Assembly (NCBI GenBank): GCA_027577595.1
Contig: JANBRJ010000003.1
Coordinates: 62,001-126,000 of the forward strand
Reading direction: 5' to 3'
Source of the DNA: Coemansia sp. RSA 487
Lineage: Eukaryota; Kickxellomycota; Kickxellomycetes; Kickxellales; Kickxellaceae
DNA length: 64,000 nt
Shown here in pieces: positions 1 to 10,125 of this stretch. Position 1 is the stretch's first letter. Every line of letters starts with the position of its first letter. The translations under genes and the position numbers were made by a program. The notes below the pieces were generated by a model. It ran no database searches. It saw nothing but the letters and a program-made list of their open reading frames with translations, and was not told the DNA's origin.

Positions 1-486
1 AACGCAAGCAGTGCAGTTGGTCGTCTTCTTGCTGGTGTTGTTGCTGATAGGTTCGGGAAAATCAATACGCTGCTTGTTAGTATAATACTTACGGTTATTA
101 TTGAAATGCCGCTGTGGATGACGGCGAGAAGCTTAACACCATTGTATGTTTTATGTATCCTTTACGGCATAGTATCCCCTGCATTTACGTCGATTAACCC
201 TGTCATTGTAGCAACACAATTCGATCCTGAAACGCTTGCAAGTGTAATAGGAATGAGCAATCAATTTGCTGGTATTGGTGTACTGACAGGTAACTTGTCG
301 CAAGGTGCAATCTTTGACAAATATGACAAGCGCAAGAAGTTTACAAACACAATCATTTTCAGCGGCATGTTTATTCTGTTTGCTGGCTTTGCCTCACTAG
401 CCTTGCGCACACATGTTATTCGTCGAGTTTATCGTCAAAAAGGAACCAAACTCACTCTCAGGAATTATATTTTTCAAAAGATTTGA
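1..486 (+). CDS. MFS transporter, monocarboxylate-porter type, C-terminal part only
   Basis: The reading frame is open from the first base of the window, so the 5' part of the gene lies outside. The visible part begins with residues containing GRLLAGVVADRFG, the loop signature of the major facilitator superfamily (GxxxGxxADrxG). It continues with several hydrophobic helices, a segment SVIGMSNQFAGIGVLTG typical of late helices, and a basic tail ending at the TGA at 484-486. The pattern resembles fungal Mch-type monocarboxylate transporters of the plasma or organelle membrane, but the substrate cannot be told from this part. It converges with the tRNA ligase gene across about 250 bp. The family call is firm; the subfamily is inferred. 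Confidence 0.8.
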   Translation, partial: NASSAVGRLLAGVVADRFGKINTLLVSIILTVIIEMPLWMTARSLTPLYVLCILYGIVSPAFTSINPVIVATQFDPETLASVIGMSNQFAGIGVLTGNLSQGAIFDKYDKRKKFTNTIIFSGMFILFAGFASLALRTHVIRRVYRQKGTKLTLRNYIFQKI

Positions 487-735
487 GATTGGAATCACAG
501 AACCAACCTTACTTGTAAGTGTGCTTGTTGGGGCATTAAAGTGTGAATTGATTTGACCTCGTTTGGTATTTATTGTGACATTTCATATTCCTTCCGTTTT
601 CTGTAATTCCCAAAATAAATATTAAAACTTCTGTTGACATGATATTAACTATAGCCAAGTGCAGCAACAACCTTCTTAACAGGATTCCAGAAACATATTT
701 ATTTTATTTGCAACAGCGCAAAGCACTCAAAGCAT

Positions 736-3099
736 CTAATTTCTGAACTTCTGCAGTACTGCCCCAAACCTCAGTGTAACTGGGATCACAGCCCATCCAT
801 CTGGCCTGGTTTTCGGAATATCGGCATTTTCCGACCCAAAAACAGTCTCAAGCATGGCTTCAGCTTGACCTGGGTTAGCATTCGGACCAACGCATAACGT
901 GATGTACGGAATTGCATTTATTGAAATGAACTCTGTCCTGTTGCCGATCTCCGAATCATCGCTCTGTTTTGTGCGTGTTATAGCATCCGAGAGCTTGGTT
1001 TCGCCGTTAACAACCATGGTCTTTACTCGTAGTGCCATGATTTCGTCGTTACATACAATGTAATCTGCCTTACATCCTGCATTGATAGCGTTTCCCATTG
1101 CGTCACCCAATGCCTCGATATACTCGTTGAAAATTTCTTTCTTTCTGGAATCCTCCGTGGACTCCAAGCGAACAAGCATAATGTGGTTAGTAAAGCACAT
1201 TTGTCCCTTTTCCCTCAGCTCCTTGCAAACTCTCCAATCCACATCAGCCCTCTCCTTTATTTGCTGAGCTAGCCACTTTGCCATGTTTACAGTCCTTGGA
1301 GCCAGTGCAATATAACTAGGCAACTTTGCCTGTTTCAGCAACTTTCCAGCTGGTTTGCACAGCGTGGGGCTGAATTTAAACGCTTCATCTAAAGCGTCAT
1401 CAATTTCTTTTTCTGATGGTCGCTTCAGCTCGTCTGAGAACATATCGCAGAGATTGTTTATAATAGCTCTGACATTTACCGACGAATCCGCCAACGGATC
1501 GAGATCTACAACAGCATCAAAGGTAGCGTCTTTTTCGGATTCCTGGTCTATAGGCGTGAACGAAGCTACAAGGCCGCGCATAATACGACGGAAATCAGGA
1601 TTGCGGTCTGGAGTTAGCGACTGATGTGACTTGCCACGGTTTATCACACGGTTGGTTGTTTTGTTCAAAATCTCACCTTGCAAGGCGCGTTCATGGTCCC
1701 AATACAAAGCAATCACCCGACATCCAGGCAACTCTTCCCAGACACTATCTCTAAGGCTCTTGCGTAATTCTGGTATGTGATTGCTTCGGTCGGCAATTAC
1801 AAAGTTGTGGCTGTCAAACTCGTTCAATACCACCCTATGGAAGACGTCGCGTGGACTCTTCTTTGTTGTAATGTTATCGCTCTGCACATGCCCAAATCCA
1901 AACAACTTGGACAGTACCAGGGAAATGGTAGTCTTGCCACAGCCAGCTGTTGCAATGGGCATTATTAAGGTCTTCTTGCTACCTGACGCCTGAACAAATA
2001 CCATTGCCTCGCTTCCACCCTGGGCTTGATAATAGGCAAGGAAACGTTTGCGTGCGCCGATAACTCCCTTCTGCATGTTATACTCTGCAAAGTCTTCAGG
2101 ATGGGTTTTCACCTGTTCCTTGACCCAAGTTGCATACAGCTTTGTCAGAGGGAATGTTGTTTTGTACGGAGTTCCAGAGAGGATCCTGTTGGTAGTCTGC
2201 TGCCATTCGTAGAACAGGAGGTATGGCTCGTCGTACTTGATCTTGAACATGAAAGGCTGGCTGTCTTTGATGGTCCTGCAGCGCATAACAAAGCCCTCGA
2301 TAGCGCGGCCATCTAAAGCCTGGTCCTTGCGCACCTTATCGGCCAGCTCCTTTCCTTCCTCGATAGAATCAAACACAAAGTACTTTGTCGCGAGAAACCC
2401 AAACTCTTCAGCTACTTTGGTGACATCAGAGCTGGCCCACGTAACAAGCTGAACAGTGTTCCGGTTGAGCCCGTGCAGATAAAGCCCACGCATGCGCTCG
2501 GGATACTCCAGAATATGCTCCTCGAATTCGTCATCGCAGAGTTCAAATGCCGCGGTTGCATTGTTCTCGTGCAAAAATTCGGCAAAATCCTCGGTCGTTT
2601 TGTTCACCAAAGACAAATGCTGGCGCATCCACTTCATGCCTGTATCTGAATGAGGCAGATTCACTCCGTGCTTGCTGGTGACCAAGAGCTTCTTGCCATC
2701 GTCAAGGGCAGCGGCCAGGATTAAGCATCCATCTTCCTTGACTGTCATCTCGTAGGGACCGCGAGTGTCGCTAGTAAGGGTAGACCAGTTGGTCTTGGGA
2801 ATCTCGTTAACATTGAAGAACTTGTCATAGCCACGAATGACTATTTTCTCCTCGCCGCTGTCGCCCGAAGTAAAAAGCCCGCGCGCAAGTGTTGGAAGCG
2901 GGCAAGGGTCGCTCTTGTATAGGTGGTCGGCGCACTTCCAGCTAGTTAGAGAATGTCCGTCATGGATGTACTTGGTATTGCGTAGCATCTTTTTCAATGC
3001 TGACTTCCCAATGCCAAACGTTCTCATGGCCGCCAGCATCTTGCGGTTCTGAAGCTTTTCCTTTACCGTCGCAGAACCAAAAACAACCGAGTCTTTCAT
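736..3099 (-). CDS. TRL1: Fungal tRNA ligase (tripartite ligase-kinase-phosphodiesterase)
   Basis: A 787-residue single-exon protein with the layout of fungal Trl1, which heals and seals tRNA exon ends after intron removal and joins HAC1-type mRNA in the unfolded-protein response. The N-terminal adenylyltransferase carries the KxDG nucleotidyl motif as KEDG with Lys121. A P-loop kinase follows, with AGCGKTT around Lys389. The C-terminal third should be a 2H cyclic phosphodiesterase with two HxT motifs. Here the first reads HIM (His639) and the second YIT (Tyr732), so Thr of the first and His of the second are replaced. The length is close to that of the yeast enzyme (about 830). The start is the only early ATG, with an AT-rich TATA-like stretch about 30 bp upstream. 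Confidence 0.92.
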   Translation of the reverse strand: MKDSVVFGSATVKEKLQNRKMLAAMRTFGIGKSALKKMLRNTKYIHDGHSLTSWKCADHLYKSDPCPLPTLARGLFTSGDSGEEKIVIRGYDKFFNVNEIPKTNWSTLTSDTRGPYEMTVKEDGCLILAAALDDGKKLLVTSKHGVNLPHSDTGMKWMRQHLSLVNKTTEDFAEFLHENNATAAFELCDDEFEEHILEYPERMRGLYLHGLNRNTVQLVTWASSDVTKVAEEFGFLATKYFVFDSIEEGKELADKVRKDQALDGRAIEGFVMRCRTIKDSQPFMFKIKYDEPYLLFYEWQQTTNRILSGTPYKTTFPLTKLYATWVKEQVKTHPEDFAEYNMQKGVIGARKRFLAYYQAQGGSEAMVFVQASGSKKTLIMPIATAGCGKTTISLVLSKLFGFGHVQSDNITTKKSPRDVFHRVVLNEFDSHNFVIADRSNHIPELRKSLRDSVWEELPGCRVIALYWDHERALQGEILNKTTNRVINRGKSHQSLTPDRNPDFRRIMRGLVASFTPIDQESEKDATFDAVVDLDPLADSSVNVRAIINNLCDMFSDELKRPSEKEIDDALDEAFKFSPTLCKPAGKLLKQAKLPSYIALAPRTVNMAKWLAQQIKERADVDWRVCKELREKGQMCFTNHIMLVRLESTEDSRKKEIFNEYIEALGDAMGNAINAGCKADYIVCNDEIMALRVKTMVVNGETKLSDAITRTKQSDDSEIGNRTEFISINAIPYITLCVGPNANPGQAEAMLETVFGSENADIPKTRPDGWAVIPVTLRFGAVLQKFRN

Positions 3100-3786
3100 T
3101 GTTAGGCGCGCTTACAATGTATGATATATACCTTGGGGCTATATAATATAATCGATATGTTTGTTGGGATGGCTGGGTTTTGCCTTGAGAGATAGATATA
3201 CCTAGCTAGACAAGTAAAAAAAGATTATATATTTTTCAAACGCAAGAGAAACAGCTGACAAGCGTGTCTGCCTATTTATTTTGCTAGCACAGATTTACCA
3301 ACAGACTTCAAAGTACAAACTCTTTTCACAAAATGGCAAGCTTTATTCTTTACACTATAGTCGGCAGCCTTTTGCCTGCTAAGATTAGAAAGATTTCATG
3401 CTCCCTTCTTTGCACCAATATTTGGATTTTGGCAATCTATTTGAAGCTGCAGCTTATTCTGTGTGCTGCGGCCAGAGAATACGCTGTTCTATCCAAATGA
3501 TTTATATAAACTAAAAATATTAATACTTATTCATGCTTTTTGTTCTGGCAGCCGCAGCACCAGAAGCCGGGCCTTGTGATGATTAATAAGCTAGTCGGCT
3601 CGATAAATGGAAGACCGAAGACTAAAACGTTGGCTCCAGCGCCTCAGTGCGATTGAGGAGAGGGGCAGCTGGTGGCCTGTTTAGTTGCTATATCATTATG
3701 CTCCGACTTTGTCAAAGCCCATATGCGTATCCCAATAACATGGGTAAACAGCCCGTAGTGAATGGATTAATAGCATTGCTGTTGCT
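3100..3786. other. Intergenic: tRNA ligase promoter and TPK 3' flank
   Basis: No supported gene. Near 3120-3155 are TATATA-like runs that, read on the minus strand, sit a few tens of bases upstream of the tRNA ligase start. The rest is AT-rich flank beyond the thiamine pyrophosphokinase stop codon. An 85-codon plus-strand frame at 3647-3904 overlaps that gene and shows no family features. Confidence 0.5.
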
Positions 3787-4587
3787 CTATTTAAATGGCG
3801 TAAACTCGCATGTCCACGCAACTGGCAGCGTCGTTTCAATGAGTATCTCTGGATCATCGATTATGTTTGATGTACTCATCAGCCCCTCAAACGATGACGG
3901 GTGATTATTGAGATTCCATCGCAACCCCTTGGTTGTAAGCATGGTTTGTCCAGCAAGTGGCAGGATCCCACACGTAGGCCCGTCTACTCGTTTATTCACA
4001 AGGATTTTGTTTTTGCCACTCGGGATCACAAATGTCAGGTTGGATTCCGAAATAACGCATATCTGCCGCTTTAGATTGTTGTTGAACAGAACCTTGAGTG
4101 TATGCATTATGTGATCCAAGCGTCCACCAAGCCCGCCAACAACGACTACTACGCAGTCATTTGGATCTTTACCGTGCCGCAGCTCGTTGTCAAGGTATGA
4201 GAGCCCCTTCATAAAGTCGGTCGAATTTTGGTCGCTGTAGCAATGGATATTCGCCCCTTGTCTCTCGTAGTATGTGCGCGGAGTTTCCTGTAGTGAGTCC
4301 AGGTCGCCGACAATTACATCGGGCACAAACTTGTCCAAAGTATCACGATGCTTGCAGAAATCGTACAATCGGTTGCCTCCGCCATCGATGCAGACTCGGT
4401 AGTTTGCACGACTCCAAACACTCTCAAGCACGTTACGCTCTTCGTCTGGTATTGGCTCGTTCAGTATAAGAAGCGCTAGTTCCTTGTTTTTGGGCCACGA
4501 AGTGACACTTGTGCTGTCCTCGTCTGGATATATCAGGTAGCTACCCAGCTGCACCTGGTGCTTGTCCGGTACGCCCTTGTCAGTCAT
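3787..4587 (-). CDS. THI80: Thiamine pyrophosphokinase
   Basis: Transfers pyrophosphate from ATP to thiamine to make thiamine diphosphate in the cytosol. The 266-residue protein has the family order: CIDGGGNRLYDF, then PDVIVGDLDSL (the acidic Mg/ATP site), a DQNSTDFMKGL segment, GGLGGRLDHIMHTL, and a C-terminal thiamine-binding barrel with TKGLRWNL. The frame stays open upstream to 4623, but the only earlier start-like codon is TTG, so the ATG at 4585-4587 (MTDKGVPD) is chosen. The length lies between the animal enzyme (about 245) and yeast Thi80 (about 320). No intron is needed. It lies in the same orientation as its two neighbours. Confident. Confidence 0.9.
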   Translation of the reverse strand: MTDKGVPDKHQVQLGSYLIYPDEDSTSVTSWPKNKELALLILNEPIPDEERNVLESVWSRANYRVCIDGGGNRLYDFCKHRDTLDKFVPDVIVGDLDSLQETPRTYYERQGANIHCYSDQNSTDFMKGLSYLDNELRHGKDPNDCVVVVVGGLGGRLDHIMHTLKVLFNNNLKRQICVISESNLTFVIPSGKNKILVNKRVDGPTCGILPLAGQTMLTTKGLRWNLNNHPSSFEGLMSTSNIIDDPEILIETTLPVAWTCEFTPFK

Positions 4588-4830
4588 CCCTGGTGTGCGT
4601 GCGTTTTTTGGTTCGAATAACAAAAAAGTGTATCGAATTTATCTGCTTTCAGAAAAGTAAATTCAGTCAACAATGTTCTATGAACGAGGACAAAGAAATA
4701 AATATGCGAAAGTGGAAAAGAAAGGAATCTTCATAATTAAATCGCCGTAACTTGTGCTCTTTCCATACAGCTTTGATCTAGCTGTACAAAAAAGACAAAA
4801 AAGCGCATAAAGGCAAGAGATTGCCTGTTG

Positions 4831-7800
4831 CTACCATTCCTCCGCCAGTGCCATGCGCCGGATCTCCTGGTTGATTGCGATTACCCACTGCTCCATCTCA
4901 GCATTTGACCGTGCTTTGTATACGCCGACGCGTCGACGCATACTTGAAACCATCGCCACTGCATTGATTCGTTTAGCACCATCGTTCTTTTCATCGACAT
5001 TAACGTGGATCTTGTCCCCTACCCTGTATGCGCCAGGCTTTCCCGACGCTGGTCCTCGGTTGGACCAGTTGCTAGATGCGTTGGACACCGATGACAAGTA
5101 CCCATCCGCAGAAGCCCGGAACCCATCGTTTGACGCGCGGAAGGTATCGCCAGAGCCTTTGCGTTGATGGTTGATGTACCGCTCGTCGACGGAATTTGGT
5201 GCCATGCTACTGAAGTGGTCTGTCTGTTCAGATGGCGGACTAAATGTAATTGACGGTCTTCTGTTGTCTGCGCTTTGATCTTTGGTACTATTGACTATTG
5301 CTGTCGATTCAGCAGCCTTTGTCGGCCTTTCGCCTCCAGACATTTCGCCAGAGCTGCCGTTATAGTCAAGCGAAACTTCCCTTGTCTCTGGATTGTTGTC
5401 TGTGCGCAAGATAGAAGGCACAAAGGTTGGTCGCCACACAGTAAACACACAGTCATCGATCAGCTCGTGCGAAATAATCCCATCAGCGTACACACGATCG
5501 GCAAGACGCAGGCCACTGTAGTTTCCAATATCAGTCATCACCCACGGCTCGCACATAATGTCATTGGCATTCAGGTCGTCTGTGAACCGGCTCACCACAT
5601 AACAGCGCCGCAACGACAGCGATCGCGACCGCGAAAAAAGTATCCCAGTAGCATGGCCACTTGCACCGGAACTAGCACTGTTTGCGTCGGCTGCAGATCC
5701 GTCATTTATATCGCCTTCAAATAGCCTTGACATGAGCGTATCGCGAAGCACCACTTGCTCGGCAAGCGCCAATTGATTTGATGCCTGTGGTATTTGTGGA
5801 AACTTGTACTCGATCAATCGTCCCTGAGACAAAATACAAAACACCTTGCGCATCCCCTGGTGCCGATGGCGCTTGCGATACAAAATTCCAGACATAATAA
5901 TATTGCGGCATCCGAAGAACAAGCAAGCGTGCCAAATCGCACGATCAGCCCACGACTGCTCGTCGTTTCTATCAGGCTTATCATTTACACGACAGCGACG
6001 GCCTTGCAGAGGGTAGTTGAGGGTGCACACTTGGCTACGAACAGAGATATCCAAAAGCATCCGGTTTTTCCAGTAGATGCGCAGCTCATTGAGCCGGCGT
6101 ACCCACTCATACATGCACCGCTCGTTAGGCGCCCATAGAATAATGGTCGCACCACTCCTTGTGACCATCTTGAACTTGCAAGCTGCTTGCTTGTTCTTTT
6201 TGGATCGCAAAAACTCTAGCATCTTGCCTCTATGCTTTTTGCGGTTCGATGACATGCTGCTGCTGGTTTGTGGCCGGGCTGACACGGCTGACTGAGAGTC
6301 GGCATCCAAAATAGACCAAGCGTCGTTTGCTCTGTCGTCAGTAGCTGTCTCTTCGTCGGGATCGGACACAAGTGGCACGATCTGCTCAATCTCGGTGATG
6401 TTTAGCATGTATTTTGCAAGACTCATCTGCTTTGAACAGATCTGGGGGTCGGGATGGAAATGGCGGACTTCCTGCAGATCCACCCCTCCGCTAGATTGAA
6501 TATAGTCGCCAGCATTGCCTTCAGCGCGCGCAGGCGGCGAAAAGCACTCGCTCGCGCATGCCTGCATATGACGAGCCGCGTGTGGAGCGTGGATGAAAAA
6601 CAAAAACCCATCATGGGATGCCAAAAGCGCCGGGCGGTACGTCGTTATCTCAGTTCGCCGTCGTTTCTCGCGTTTTAGCATCAAAAACCCTTCGACAGCT
6701 AGTGGCTCAAAGACGCGTGTTTCGTCGATAACTATAGAATCGGGGTAGTGCTCTAGGATCCGCATTTCCAGCTTATGCGTACCCTCAGACAGTTGCGGCC
6801 CAATTACCTTGTCGTTGACCTTGCTGATTTGAAAGTTACCCTGCTTGTCAAGCGAACCGCACGGCACTATCCAGTCAAGCCTATCATACCGCCGCCACGC
6901 CATGCCGATTGTTATCATTCCTTTGCGTTCGGCATCCAGCCATTCTTGCATCTGCGGCCCTATTACCTTGTCTTCCAAGAGAGCGTTGACAGCGTCACGC
7001 CGAACATGCCAAACTGTGGTTGCCTCGCAACGCCACTGCCGCTCGAGTAGATTGTCCTCTGCGCCTCCAAGGAGAATGTTCATCGGAACCTCGAGGCTGT
7101 GACGCCCTAGCTTTACCTGCACCTTTATTCCTATTTCGGGCACGTTCACAAGAACCGAGGTTGGAGGTGGCTGGGCTATTGGCGGAATGCTGCTAAACAG
7201 ACACTGTGGATTCATGACTCGGGAGACCATCAATACTTGGCCGATTTCCCTGTACCAGTCGCAAGCAACTTCGGAGCTCGGGAACTTAATAACCACCACG
7301 CGCACATTGTCCCTTCCGGTCTCGGTATCTTCGGAGACAATGCCATCGGATTTTGACTTGCTTTTCTGGTCCTTGTTTTGCGTCGATATGCTGTCGCGTC
7401 GCGCGTAGTATGTTATAGCAATCGAGAGATCAAGCGTCGAATACAATGAAACGCGCGGGGCAACGATGGTGTAAGGCGGAAACAAAACCTGAACGGTTGG
7501 CCGCTTCTTTGAAGTAAGGTAAAACATTATCCCCCGTTTCGTCAATGCAACCCACATCTCCGACCACCCTTGCGATGTTTGTCTGAACCGCTGGCTGGTT
7601 GCTTCGTTGTACTTTTCTGAGAATGCTGCATATGACGCGGTTTCCTGACGCACAACTGCTCGTGTGGAAAGAATTGCTGTCGTCTCCGATAGCTGAGCAT
7701 GACGATGGTAGTACCCCTTCACTTTGGCTAACACGGCTCTTTTGGACCCCCACTTGCTCGAAGCTACAGAAACGCCGCCAAAGGTGTTGCGGTTAGCCGC

Positions 7801-9171
7801 TAGCACCTGCTGAAGGTAAATGTCAGCCTGTGGGATCGAGATGTTTGTTGATTCGATAGGCATGGTTGCTGCCGGCGAATCTGCCATTGCGGCTGGGGCA
7901 GCCGAGGCAGTACTATTTTCCGTCTGCCTCGTATCCGTCTGCCAGGTGACAGATCGGTTTCTGTTTTTCACCGTAGCACGCTTGAGAAGAGGTAACTTTG
8001 TGATCCCAGTATTCAAATCCAGCGATGTTCGTGGCACTGCTGCCTTCTGTACTGGGCTCCATGGAAGCTCGCGGACAGTTGGCAAATTCGACAGACTGAT
8101 GGCTCGTTCTCGACTTGGCCGTACGTTGAGCAGCGCTGGGTTCTGGTCGCCTCTGGCTGCCGGATCTTTGGATATAGTGCTTGGGATTTTTTGATCGTCG
8201 GCAGCAGTGTTGACGATCTTATCCTGCGTCTGTGCATTTTGCTTCGATTGCTTCTCTGCCTCCCTTTTTTTGCTGTTCCGTCGAAAAATCCCCTTTATTG
8301 TATTCAGGCTGCTCTTGCGTCTTGTGTGGTGGGAGCTGGATTCCGCTGGATTTTGACCAACAGCAGATGACTGAGCAGGCGCAGATACTGGCTGGGCTGG
8401 AATGGTTGGCGTCTGGCTCAGCAACGGCGACTTGAGCACAGGCATTGGTATTGAATTGCGAGCAGGGGCAGTATTTGAATTGCCCCTGTGCTCTCCAGGC
8501 GAGAAAGGTACATGGTCGTTAACGTTTGCAACTGCGCTATTGATGTGCGTGTTGGGAGTTGTGTCATTGGATGTTGCTGCTGCTGGTGATGATGATGTGG
8601 GCACAGCGGTTACTTCTGCTGACCGCAAGGACCACTCTGAATCATTTTCTTCCAGGCATTGCTGATCGCTCGCTCCTTCTGACGACGAGGAATCTGTCAA
8701 TGATAGAGATGACAGCGTGCTCGATGACCGGCGCGATGCTAGTGCCGTTTTTTGCCGACGATTTTTAGAAAAGATATCGCTCTTTCTGTCCTTTGACTTC
8801 TCCAACGCAGAAGTCTTTCTATGGATTTTGTTGCTCACGCCCGTCTTTTCTTCCAGCTTTCCTGCGGTTCTGACCCACCAGCGTTGATGTGTTTGCATCC
8901 AGTCTGTATCTGTTGGACCTATAAACACACGTACAGCTTTGCCAGAGCTCAACGAGCAATGATGTTTGCTGTGCTTCTCGCTTGGCTGTTGAAAGACGTT
9001 GCTATGTGTCGGCTCCTCTTCAACGCAAATGGGTGCAAATGGGTGCTTGTGGACGACAGCCCCTAGACCAGCCGCCATGTCTGCGTGATCTCTAGGAATA
9101 TCGAACATATCTGCGGTAGCATCCGGAGGTTTGACTTTTTTGTGTATTTGTTGGTCCTGAGGGGTTTCCAT
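4831..9171 (-). CDS. Large PH-domain protein, Spo71/Mug56-like
   Basis: A 1446-residue single-exon protein. Near residue 80 is VRVFIGPTDTDWMQTHQRWW, which I recognise as the N-terminal signature of the Spo7_2_N family found in yeast Spo71 and fission-yeast Mug56, both used in meiotic or prospore membrane growth. About 400 low-complexity Ser/Thr/Ala-rich residues follow. Three pleckstrin-homology-like regions come next: roughly 530-645, 825-1035 (strands and final helix EWVRRLNELR separated by an acidic insert) and 1090-1440 (start SGILYRKRHRHQGMRKVF, final helix EMEQWVIAINQEIRR, again with a long insert). The likely role is lipid binding and vesicle or spore-membrane traffic. The family call is from memory of the motif; the meiotic role is inference. 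Confidence 0.68.
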   Translation of the reverse strand: METPQDQQIHKKVKPPDATADMFDIPRDHADMAAGLGAVVHKHPFAPICVEEEPTHSNVFQQPSEKHSKHHCSLSSGKAVRVFIGPTDTDWMQTHQRWWVRTAGKLEEKTGVSNKIHRKTSALEKSKDRKSDIFSKNRRQKTALASRRSSSTLSSLSLTDSSSSEGASDQQCLEENDSEWSLRSAEVTAVPTSSSPAAATSNDTTPNTHINSAVANVNDHVPFSPGEHRGNSNTAPARNSIPMPVLKSPLLSQTPTIPAQPVSAPAQSSAVGQNPAESSSHHTRRKSSLNTIKGIFRRNSKKREAEKQSKQNAQTQDKIVNTAADDQKIPSTISKDPAARGDQNPALLNVRPSRERAISLSNLPTVRELPWSPVQKAAVPRTSLDLNTGITKLPLLKRATVKNRNRSVTWQTDTRQTENSTASAAPAAMADSPAATMPIESTNISIPQADIYLQQVLAANRNTFGGVSVASSKWGSKRAVLAKVKGYYHRHAQLSETTAILSTRAVVRQETASYAAFSEKYNEATSQRFRQTSQGWSEMWVALTKRGIMFYLTSKKRPTVQVLFPPYTIVAPRVSLYSTLDLSIAITYYARRDSISTQNKDQKSKSKSDGIVSEDTETGRDNVRVVVIKFPSSEVACDWYREIGQVLMVSRVMNPQCLFSSIPPIAQPPPTSVLVNVPEIGIKVQVKLGRHSLEVPMNILLGGAEDNLLERQWRCEATTVWHVRRDAVNALLEDKVIGPQMQEWLDAERKGMITIGMAWRRYDRLDWIVPCGSLDKQGNFQISKVNDKVIGPQLSEGTHKLEMRILEHYPDSIVIDETRVFEPLAVEGFLMLKREKRRRTEITTYRPALLASHDGFLFFIHAPHAARHMQACASECFSPPARAEGNAGDYIQSSGGVDLQEVRHFHPDPQICSKQMSLAKYMLNITEIEQIVPLVSDPDEETATDDRANDAWSILDADSQSAVSARPQTSSSMSSNRKKHRGKMLEFLRSKKNKQAACKFKMVTRSGATIILWAPNERCMYEWVRRLNELRIYWKNRMLLDISVRSQVCTLNYPLQGRRCRVNDKPDRNDEQSWADRAIWHACLFFGCRNIIMSGILYRKRHRHQGMRKVFCILSQGRLIEYKFPQIPQASNQLALAEQVVLRDTLMSRLFEGDINDGSAADANSASSGASGHATGILFSRSRSLSLRRCYVVSRFTDDLNANDIMCEPWVMTDIGNYSGLRLADRVYADGIISHELIDDCVFTVWRPTFVPSILRTDNNPETREVSLDYNGSSGEMSGGERPTKAAESTAIVNSTKDQSADNRRPSITFSPPSEQTDHFSSMAPNSVDERYINHQRKGSGDTFRASNDGFRASADGYLSSVSNASSNWSNRGPASGKPGAYRVGDKIHVNVDEKNDGAKRINAVAMVSSMRRRVGVYKARSNAEMEQWVIAINQEIRRMALAEEW

Positions 9172-10125
9172 TTGTCGTTAATTTAAGAATGAGCAATGAA
9201 AGAGAAATAATAGTAAGAAACCTAGTTTGACATGCGTTTTTTTTCAGAAAAATGTACAACGGGATAGAAAATATCCGGCAAAGTGCAGAATATTAGATAA
9301 GAGAGCGAAGAAAAAAGGACTCGTACAATTACAACGGCATTATGGAATAGTAATGTTTGGAATATTCGCAATGCACAAACATGAACAGAGGGTTGAGTGA
9401 AAAAGAAGAGCAGGGAAAAAGAGGCTGTTCTGGGGATGGTCGTAGAAAAATCTTGAGCTTCCCACGTCAGCATTAGTGTCTTGTCATCTGAGCTTTACTA
9501 ATCATAAATATACGGTTGAAATAATTTCCATTCGTATGTCATAGCTCTTGATCCAAAACTCACAGTGCTATATGCTGATACTATTTGGCTTCTAGATAAA
9601 CCGTAAGCACTATAGAAGATAGTAAATAGCATGGGAGGAAGAAGAGAATATTAATATCCTAGATCGAACTGAAACAATTGGTCAGGCTTCTGCGATCAAT
9701 TACTGGAGAAGAAACATGGTAGTTGGAAATATTAGTTAACTACCAGAAGTGCATTCCAGTGGACATACATGCTGCCATTACTACGTTCAGCTTCATCGAA
9801 ATCAACTTTAGCATAGACACAGAATCAAGCAACCCCTTTCAAAGCCACCATATGCTTGATCCACTGGTGGGTTTGGTGTTTTATTTATTTGGCTTTTGGT
9901 CTAATTGTTCAGACTTTGTTTATGGTTAAAAAGCATTTTTATTGTTATTTGGGATCCAAATTTGAGCAATGTTTTTTAAATATGCTGCGCATTAACTTCT
10001 CTTTATTTCACTTCTTTTTTTGCTCTTTTGCACGCCATTTTCTTGTTTCCAGTAAACACACTTTTTTGTTGATTTACTAGCATTTTCAGATATAATGACC
10101 TCATAATGAAATAACCACTACCAGA
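9172..10125. other. Intergenic, AT-rich
   Basis: Upstream flank of the PH-domain gene and upstream side of the kinase relic. It holds only short frames of about 60-85 codons with no family features, poly-T runs near 10000-10060, and no repeat or RNA gene that I can see. Confidence 0.4.

Noticed and set aside
4588-4623. A longer thiamine pyrophosphokinase beginning at 4623
   Set aside because: The codon there is TTG; the first ATG is at 4587. The same reasoning sets the SCO1 start at 45724 and the HMG start at 53323.
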